Notes under the pieces: model-generated | Database searches by the model: none | Told to the model about the DNA's origin: nothing | The model's input: only the letters and a program-made list of their open reading frames with translations | Assembly (NCBI GenBank): GCA_023429275.1 | Contig: JAEYWB010000702.1 | Span: 1-7,257 of the forward strand | Direction of reading: 5' to 3' | Source of the DNA: Planctomycetota bacterium | Lineage (GTDB): Bacteria > Planctomycetota > Planctomycetia > Planctomycetales > Planctomycetaceae | DNA length: 7,257 nt | Part shown: positions 1 through 4,514 of the stretch, in pieces | How positions within the stretch are numbered: the stretch's first letter is position 1 | Layout of the letters: each line of letters opens with the position of its first letter | Position numbers and translations under genes: made by a program

Positions 1-947
1 TCTCGAGCCACGCCCTGCACCAGCAGAGGGCGGCGGGAATCGGTCTCGACGTCGCCATCGTCACCAATATCACGCAGGACCATTTCGACTATCACGGCGA
101 CCTCGCGAACTACACCCAGGCGAAAGCCCGGGTGTTCGACCTCGTTAAGCCGGGCGGGCTCGTGATCCTCAACAGCGACGATCCGGGATGCCGGGCGCTG
201 TGGGAACAGGCGGCCGGAAGGCACCGGACCACGACCGTCGGCCTCGACGGAGACGCCGATGTCGACGCCCGGATCGTCCAGCGGACCGCAGCCTGCACGA
301 CGTTCGAGGTCCGCCTCGGCGTCCAGACAGTCACCTTTCGAACCCCCTTGATCGGGCGGCACAACGTCAGCAATGCCCTCGGAGCGATCGTGGCCGCTGA
401 TCACCTCGGAGTTTCGCACGAAGACATCCAGACAGGATTCGAGGCCCTCGTCTCCGTCCCCGGGCGCCTCGAGCGGATCGATTGCGGACAGCCGTTCCAG
501 GTGTTCGTCGACTACGCCCACACCGACGACGCCCTCCGCCGCGTGATCCGCACGCTTCGGGAGGTCACGCCGGGCCGCATCCTCTGCCTGTTCGGAGCGG
601 GAGGAGACCGCGACCGCGGAAAGCGTCCCAAGATGGGTGCGGCCGCGGCCCACGCCGATGTCGCGATCGTCACCAGCGACAACCCGCGGACCGAGGAGCC
701 CCAGCAGATCCTCGCCGACATTGTCCGCGGTTTTGCCAACACCCCCATCAAGCCACTCGTCGTCGCCGATCGCGAAGAGGCGATCGAACGGATCCTCGAA
801 CTCGCGGAACCGGGAGACACGGTCCTCCTGGCCGGAAAGGGACACGAAAAGGTCCAGATCGTCGGCACGGAGTCGATTCCGTTCGACGACGTCGCGATCT
901 GCCGCAGCCGGCTCAAGGCTCTCACCTGCAACGAGTCCGCCGCCTGA
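1..947 (+). CDS. murE: UDP-MurNAc-L-Ala-D-Glu:meso-diaminopimelate ligase (MurE), 5'-truncated by the window
   Basis: MurE is a cytoplasmic ATP-dependent ligase that adds the third residue of the peptidoglycan stem peptide. The reading frame is open from position 3 and gives about 314 residues of a protein usually near 490, so roughly the first 180 residues, including the P-loop, lie upstream of the window. Visible family motifs are SSHAL at the start, TNITQDHFDYHG in the central domain, GRHNVSNALGA, then the C-terminal domain with VDYAHTDDAL, LFGAGGDRDRGKRPKMG, TSDNPRTEEP and LLAGKGHEKVQ. The DNPR box (678-689) is the signature of enzymes that take meso-diaminopimelate; lysine-adding MurE enzymes lack it. 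The GTG at 132 is internal (the Val of an ARVFD stretch), not a start. murF follows after 101 nt on the same strand, so co-transcription is likely. Identity is near certain; DAP specificity is inferred from the motif. Confidence 0.97.
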   Translation, partial: SSHALHQQRAAGIGLDVAIVTNITQDHFDYHGDLANYTQAKARVFDLVKPGGLVILNSDDPGCRALWEQAAGRHRTTTVGLDGDADVDARIVQRTAACTTFEVRLGVQTVTFRTPLIGRHNVSNALGAIVAADHLGVSHEDIQTGFEALVSVPGRLERIDCGQPFQVFVDYAHTDDALRRVIRTLREVTPGRILCLFGAGGDRDRGKRPKMGAAAAHADVAIVTSDNPRTEEPQQILADIVRGFANTPIKPLVVADREEAIERILELAEPGDTVLLAGKGHEKVQIVGTESIPFDDVAICRSRLKALTCNESAA

Positions 948-1011
948 GCTGTCCGGCACGTCGGCCCCGGCTGTCCTCGCATCTCGAAGCCGTCGCCGTC
1001 CGTCTCCCCGA

Positions 1012-1036
1012 TACCTGACACTTTCGTACCTGACAC
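1012..1036 (+). repeat. Direct repeat TACCTGACAC x2 in the murE-murF gap
   Basis: The 10-mer TACCTGACAC occurs at 1012-1021 and again at 1027-1036, separated by TTTCG, giving a 15-nt period. It ends 12 nt before the murF ATG. The core word CTGACAC reappears, always on the + strand and always between genes, at 2494-2500 and 4361-4367. This suggests a dispersed short-repeat family rather than a site specific to murF. No ribosome binding site is visible between the repeat and murF. Confidence 0.75.
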
Positions 1037-1048
1037 CCAAGATTTCCC

Positions 1049-2458
1049 ATGTCCCCTTTCACCCTCGAGCAGTTGATCAGCGCCGTTCGCGGTCGACCGT
1101 CGGGAGCGGTGGACCACGGCGTCCTGATCGAGCGGATTGAGACCGACTCGAGACGGATTCGCCAGGGAGACCTGTTCTGGGCGCTCCGTGGCGATCGGTT
1201 CGACGGACACGCCTTCCTCGGCGACGCGGCGGCCCGTGGTGCGATTGCCTGCGTGGCAGCCCATGACCACGTGACCGGCGACGCCCCGCTTCCGGCCATT
1301 GCGGTCGAAGACACGCTCGTCGCCCTGTGGGATCTCGCGGCCTGGTATCGCAACCAGTTCGAGCCGATGGTGATCGGCGTGACGGGGAGCGTCGGCAAGA
1401 CCACGACCCGGCACCTGCTGCACACGGTTCTCTCACAGCAGTTCTTCGGAACGCAGAGCCCGGCCAACTTCAACAATCATGTCGGCCTCCCGCTGAGCCT
1501 CCTGACGATCGAGGCCAGCCATGAGTTCGCGGTGCTCGAGATGGGAGCGTCGCGAGTCGGCGAGATCGGAAGACTCGCGGCCCTCGCCCGCCCTGAGGCC
1601 GCCGTCCTCACGATGATCGCTCCGACGCATCTCGACGAGTTCGGAACGATCGACAAGATCGCACAGACCAAGGGAGAGCTCCTCGAGGCCCTTCCCGCCA
1701 GCGGATTCGCAGTCCTCAACGGCGACGACCACCGTATCCGGCACCTGGCGGAGCGGGCGGGATGTCGTGTGATCCTCGTCGGGGAGAACCCGGAAAACGA
1801 CGTCGTGGCCCGCCACGTCACCGCAGACGACGGACTGATCCGGTTCTGCGTCGATCGTTCGGAGTTCGCCCTGCCCGCAGTCGGCCGCCATCACCTGCTG
1901 GCCGCCACGATCGCAATTGCGGTCGCCCGCGAAGTGGACATGTCGGACGACGACATCGCCGCCGGCCTCGCGAGTTTTCAGGCGATGCCGGGCCGGTGCC
2001 GCCTTGTTTCCATCGGCGACTGGCTCGTCATCGACGACACCTACAACGCCAGCCCGGTCTCCATGGCGGCCGCACTGGAAACGCTCGTCGACTGGCAGCA
2101 GGCCCGGAAGCGCGTGCTGGTCATTGGAGACATGCTGTCGCTCGGCGCCGCCACCGACGCGTTTCACTGGAAGCTCGGCCAGCAGATCGGCTCGACCTCA
2201 CTGGACCATATCCTCGTCCTCGGCTCACAGGCGGACAACGTGAGCAAGAGCGCCCGGCAGGCGGGCCTGGACGGCGGCCGCCTCGGCGTCTGCCGAAACA
2301 TCGAAACACTTTCTGCCCTGCTCGACTGCTGGCTCGAGCCGGGAGACGTCATCCTCGTCAAAGGCTCTCGCGGCATGAGGATGGAACAAGTCATCGAAGC
2401 CCTTCAGAGTCTCGCAAGCCGTTCGGCAAAGCCATCGCAATGGCGATCGGCCGCATGA
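1049..2458 (+). CDS. murF: UDP-MurNAc-tripeptide:D-Ala-D-Ala ligase (MurF)
   Basis: MurF is a cytoplasmic Mur ligase that couples D-Ala-D-Ala to UDP-MurNAc-tripeptide, completing the soluble pentapeptide precursor used by MraY. The protein is 469 residues, close to the family norm of about 450. The N-terminal substrate-binding domain contains ETDSRRIRQGDLFWALRG. The ATP-binding P-loop TGSVGKTTT is at residues 112-120 with Lys117. Next come NFNNHVGLPLSLL, AVLEMGASRVGEIG, a THLDEFGT-IAQTKGELL stretch, VLNGDD and GRHHLLAA. The C-terminal domain carries MPGRCR, VIDDTYNASPVSM, VLVIGDMLSLG and LVKGSRGMRMEQV. The usual second Asn of the G.HN..N box is absent (GRHHLLAAT). The ATG start gives a full N-terminal domain but has no Shine-Dalgarno sequence in front of it. 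It lies 101 nt after murE and 258 nt before mraY. Catalytic residues look intact. Confidence 0.97.
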   Translation: MSPFTLEQLISAVRGRPSGAVDHGVLIERIETDSRRIRQGDLFWALRGDRFDGHAFLGDAAARGAIACVAAHDHVTGDAPLPAIAVEDTLVALWDLAAWYRNQFEPMVIGVTGSVGKTTTRHLLHTVLSQQFFGTQSPANFNNHVGLPLSLLTIEASHEFAVLEMGASRVGEIGRLAALARPEAAVLTMIAPTHLDEFGTIDKIAQTKGELLEALPASGFAVLNGDDHRIRHLAERAGCRVILVGENPENDVVARHVTADDGLIRFCVDRSEFALPAVGRHHLLAATIAIAVAREVDMSDDDIAAGLASFQAMPGRCRLVSIGDWLVIDDTYNASPVSMAAALETLVDWQQARKRVLVIGDMLSLGAATDAFHWKLGQQIGSTSLDHILVLGSQADNVSKSARQAGLDGGRLGVCRNIETLSALLDCWLEPGDVILVKGSRGMRMEQVIEALQSLASRSAKPSQWRSAA

Positions 2459-2463
2459 TTTGA

Positions 2464-2500
2464 GGGAACAGCCTGTTCCCTGTTCCCTATTCCCTGACAC
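2464..2500. repeat. 17-nt palindrome running into a heptamer array after murF
   Basis: GGGAACAG (2464-2471) and CTGTTCCC (2473-2480) form a perfect palindrome around one C. A second CTGTTCCC (2480-2487) can pair with the same left arm across an 8-nt loop. From 2473 the sequence is a run of 7-nt units: CTGTTCC, CTGTTCC, CTATTCC, CTGACAC. It starts 5 nt after the murF stop. There is no T-tract, so it is not a normal intrinsic terminator. The same words TGTTCCC, GGGAACA and CTGACAC recur at 4354-4374, which favours a dispersed repeat over a local operator. Confidence 0.7.
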
Positions 2501-2519
2501 CTCCTCCCCACCCTCCTTC

Positions 2520-2684
2520 GGCCGGCTCACGACCGGCGATTCTCGGCCCACCACTCCCTTCTCGAACGACAGGCCCGGCTTCCCCAGCCGATCTCACCGG
2601 TTTCCCCCTCCGGTCTGCCTGCCGTTCACGCCACCCTCCCCCTCATGGCGCCTGTGGGTCGTTGATCGCCGGTTGTGAGCGGCC
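2520..2684. repeat. Long imperfect inverted repeat (fold-back element) between murF and mraY
   Basis: The left arm 2520-2551 is complementary to the right arm 2654-2684. GGCC (2520-2523) pairs with 2681-2684; G2524 is bulged. The 17-nt block 2525-2541 pairs with 2664-2680 (two G-T wobbles). CT/TT is a 2x2 mismatch, then CGGCCCAC (2544-2551) pairs with GTGGGTCG (2654-2661) with one wobble. That is about 29 pairs. The 102-nt interior is pyrimidine-rich and can form a further stem, 2564-2574 with 2617-2627 (one 1x1 mismatch). That stem encloses two small hairpins (2576-2590 and 2596-2614), and a 4-bp helix 2629-2632/2647-2650 lies beside it. No convincing ORF is present. It could be a miniature mobile element with terminal inverted repeats, or a structured leader or processing site before mraY. 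The pairing was worked out by eye and no energy was calculated. Confidence 0.72.
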
Positions 2685-2716
2685 TGAATCCATTCCGCGA
2701 TGCGGATCTCGGTGCG

Positions 2717-3820
2717 ATGCTCCTCTGGCTGCTCCAGCATGTCCTCCCTCTGGCCGAGCGTGTTGAAAGCTCGGTCGCGGGGGACTCACGGATCCTGCTG
2801 ACGGCCCGCGCCGCCCTGGCCGCCATTACGTCATTCGTTGCGGCAATCGTGCTCGGCCCGTTCGCCATCCGCTGGCTGAAAGGCCGGTTCCGTGAGCGGA
2901 TCGACAGCGCCTCCTCGCGGCTCAACGAGCTTCATGCCGCCAAGGGGAACACCCCGACGATGGGGGGCCTGTTCCTGGTCGCTGCCATTGTCGTCACTAC
3001 CCTGCTCTGGGGTGACCTCGCCAGCCCCTACGTTCAGCTCGCTCTCTTCCTCGCGGTTTCATTCGCGGCACTCGGCGCCGTGGACGACTGGATCAAGCTT
3101 CGAACATCGCGCCGCGGCCTCACCGTCCGTCAGAAGTTTGTCGTCCAGGCCGTACTCGCTCTCGCGGCAGGCGGGTGGCTGTATTCCATTCCGTCCAGCC
3201 AGCCGGCGATTCACGACATCGTTTCGCCGATCGGAACCTTTCGGATTCCACTGGGGATCCTGTTCATCGGATGGACGGCGCTCGTCCTGACCGGCAGCTC
3301 GAACGGAGTCAACCTGACCGACGGTCTCGACGGGCTGGCATCCGGCTGCCTCGTCACCACCGGAACCGCGGCCGCAGTGCTCACCTACCTCGCCGGACAC
3401 GCCCGGTTCGCGGCCTACCTGCAGGTCCCCTACGTTCCGGGATGCGGTGAGCTCTCCGTGGTCCTGGCGGGAATGGTCGGAGCGGTGCTCGGATTCCTCT
3501 GGTACAACGCTCATCCTGCGCAGGTCTTCATGGGGGACACAGGGTCGCTCCCGCTCGGTGCCCTGCTGGCTTTCGGGATGCTCGCGGCCAAACAGGAGCT
3601 GCTCCTGCTCGTCATCGGCGGCGTGTTCGTGATCGAGACGGTCAGCGTGATGGCCCAGGTGGGCTGCAACAAGCTGCTCGGCTTCAAGCCGCTGCGATGC
3701 AGCCCCCTGCATAACCACTTCGTCTTTCGCGGCGATCCCGAGACGCAGATCGTCTCACGCTTCTGGATCGCCTCCGTCGTGCTGGCCATTGCGGGGACGG
3801 CCTGCGTCCGTCTTCACTAG
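2717..3820 (+). CDS. mraY: Phospho-N-acetylmuramoyl-pentapeptide-transferase (MraY)
   Basis: MraY is an integral inner-membrane enzyme that transfers phospho-MurNAc-pentapeptide from UDP to undecaprenyl phosphate, making lipid I; Mg2+ is required. From the ATG at 2717 the protein is 367 residues (E. coli about 360) and begins MLLWLLQHVLPL, matching the usual N-terminus. An in-frame GTG at 2675 would add 14 residues, but it lies inside the right arm of the inverted repeat. Neither start has a clear Shine-Dalgarno sequence. Family motifs are KGNTPTMGG (76-84), the Asp-Asp pair in VDDWIK (Asp123-Asp124, Lys127), NLTDGLDG (199-206), PAQVFMGDTGS with Asp274, and a C-terminal PLHNHF in place of the common HHH box (His332-Asn333-His334). 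Many hydrophobic segments fit a polytopic membrane protein. It is the last gene of the mur group here; TAG stop, then a convergent gene. Confidence 0.96.
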   Translation: MLLWLLQHVLPLAERVESSVAGDSRILLTARAALAAITSFVAAIVLGPFAIRWLKGRFRERIDSASSRLNELHAAKGNTPTMGGLFLVAAIVVTTLLWGDLASPYVQLALFLAVSFAALGAVDDWIKLRTSRRGLTVRQKFVVQAVLALAAGGWLYSIPSSQPAIHDIVSPIGTFRIPLGILFIGWTALVLTGSSNGVNLTDGLDGLASGCLVTTGTAAAVLTYLAGHARFAAYLQVPYVPGCGELSVVLAGMVGAVLGFLWYNAHPAQVFMGDTGSLPLGALLAFGMLAAKQELLLLVIGGVFVIETVSVMAQVGCNKLLGFKPLRCSPLHNHFVFRGDPETQIVSRFWIASVVLAIAGTACVRLH

Positions 3821-3848
3821 GCCTGCAGCCTACCGAGCCGACAGGATC

Positions 3849-3869
3849 GACGCTGACCGGCCAGCCGTC
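3849..3869. terminator. Possible hairpin between convergent genes
   Basis: GACGCTG (3849-3855) pairs with CAG-C-CGTC (3862-3869) through seven base pairs with one bulged C and the loop ACCGGC. It lies in the 147-nt gap between the mraY stop and the stop of the opposing small gene, where termination from both sides is expected. There is no T-tract on either strand, so factor-independent termination is doubtful. A weaker 5-bp stem, TAGGC/GCCTA, overlaps the mraY stop (3818-3832). Nothing else is recognisable in this gap. Confidence 0.25.
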
Positions 3870-3967
3870 ACGGCAATCGATCATGTTGAACGCGACCAGC
3901 CCAGGCGGCTGCTCGTCAGGTCGCAGACCGCCACATCCCGGCAGTCGCCTCTCTTGCGCCAGTGTCG

Positions 3968-4282
3968 TCAGCTTGCCGACTTGGTCGCGTTACGTTTCCG
4001 GGTCGCGGCCGCTTTACGAGCTGACGCCGACCGGGCGGCTGCAGAACGATTTGCAGAGGCCTTGCCTCCCTTCTCGCCTCCCTTTCGAGCTGGAGAGAGG
4101 TCCTTGCTTTTTCCACGGCCCGACCCGCTCTTCTTCCCGCCATGGTCAGTCGCGTTGACGGTTGCCCAGGCACGACGTTCTGCTTCTTTATGACTGGCGC
4201 CGCGCTTCTCATACCCCTCCTCGATGTGCTCGGCCTGACGCTTCTGCTTGTCCGTGTATTTCGATTTGTCGCCGCGTGGCAT
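3968..4282 (-). CDS. Small basic protein of the 'plasmid stabilization protein'-like family
   Basis: This is a 104-residue, very basic, soluble protein with no signal peptide or membrane segment. The N-terminal half (MPRGDKSKYTDKQKRQ, then AEHIEEGYEKRG, EAERRAWATVN and GGKKSGSGR) matches a small family I recall as common in Proteobacteria. That family is usually annotated 'plasmid stabilization protein' or Rho-termination-factor-like, with no proven function. The C-terminal half is a Ser/Ala/Lys/Arg tail (SAAARSASARKAAATRKRN) like a histone H1-type nucleic-acid-binding tail. The start at 4282 is firm: AGGAG lies 6 nt upstream of the ATG and family homology begins there. The open frame upstream to 4516 gives unrelated sequence and should not be included. 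It is convergent with mraY and divergent from the secreted protein, so it is its own transcription unit. A 7-bp inverted repeat (4301-4319) lies just upstream of its ribosome binding site. Nucleic-acid binding is inference; horizontal acquisition is possible. Confidence 0.82.
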   Translation of the reverse strand: MPRGDKSKYTDKQKRQAEHIEEGYEKRGASHKEAERRAWATVNATDHGGKKSGSGRGKSKDLSPARKGGEKGGKASANRSAAARSASARKAAATRKRNATKSAS

Positions 4283-4300
4283 GCTCGACTCCTGGAGTGG

Positions 4301-4319
4301 GGACAGGTTGACCCTGTCC
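4301..4319 (-). promoter_or_regulatory. Inverted repeat GGACAGG-TTGAC-CCTGTCC ahead of the small basic gene
   Basis: GGACAGG (4301-4307) and CCTGTCC (4313-4319) are perfect complements separated by 5 nt. In the transcript of the - strand gene this would be a hairpin ending 7 nt before the AGGAG ribosome binding site. As DNA it would be a 19-bp operator-like dyad 18 bp from the start codon. Either a repressor site or a 5'-UTR hairpin is possible; the sequence alone does not decide. No confident -10/-35 pair is visible nearby. Confidence 0.45.
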
Positions 4320-4353
4320 GGGTGCGTTTCAGGAACGACCGCTGTGCAACGGA

Positions 4354-4374
4354 TGTTCCCCTGACACGGGAACA
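4354..4374. repeat. Inverted repeat TGTTCCC / GGGAACA with CTGACAC as loop
   Basis: TGTTCCC (4354-4360) and GGGAACA (4368-4374) are perfect 7-bp complements, and the 7-nt loop is exactly CTGACAC. All three words also occur in the repeat after murF (2464-2500), and CTGACAC occurs twice before murF. It lies within the 232-nt gap between two divergent genes, so an effect on their promoters cannot be excluded. Shared wording with the other gaps favours a dispersed palindromic repeat. Confidence 0.6.
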
Positions 4375-4514
4375 AAGCGGGCTGGTCAGGCAAATGCCCG
4401 CGCTGAGGGCCATAGACCGGGTGGAGGCACGCCAGTTGCACGTTCTCAGAGCCACGGTTTCCTAGTTTCAGACTGGCCGTGCCGGTGGCCGTGGTCGCGG
4501 TCGGAGGTGCGTCC

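Noticed and set aside
512..1423. A 303-codon ORF on the - strand under murE and murF
   Set aside because: It is antisense to conserved Mur ligase motifs on the + strand and shows no family signature of its own.
2460..2678. A 72-codon ORF across the murF-mraY gap
   Set aside because: The peptide is Pro/Ser/Arg low-complexity sequence that follows from pyrimidine-rich DNA and the inverted-repeat arms. It has no start signal and no recognisable domain.
2675..2716. GTG at 2675 as the start of mraY
   Set aside because: It adds 14 residues not typical of the family and lies inside the right arm of the inverted repeat. The ATG at 2717 begins with the usual MLLWLL-type N-terminus.
4436..4468. Possible promoter TTGCAC ... 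TAGTTT ahead of the secreted-protein gene
   Set aside because: The spacing is 21 nt and the -10 match is poor. Planctomycete promoter consensus is not well enough known to call this by eye.
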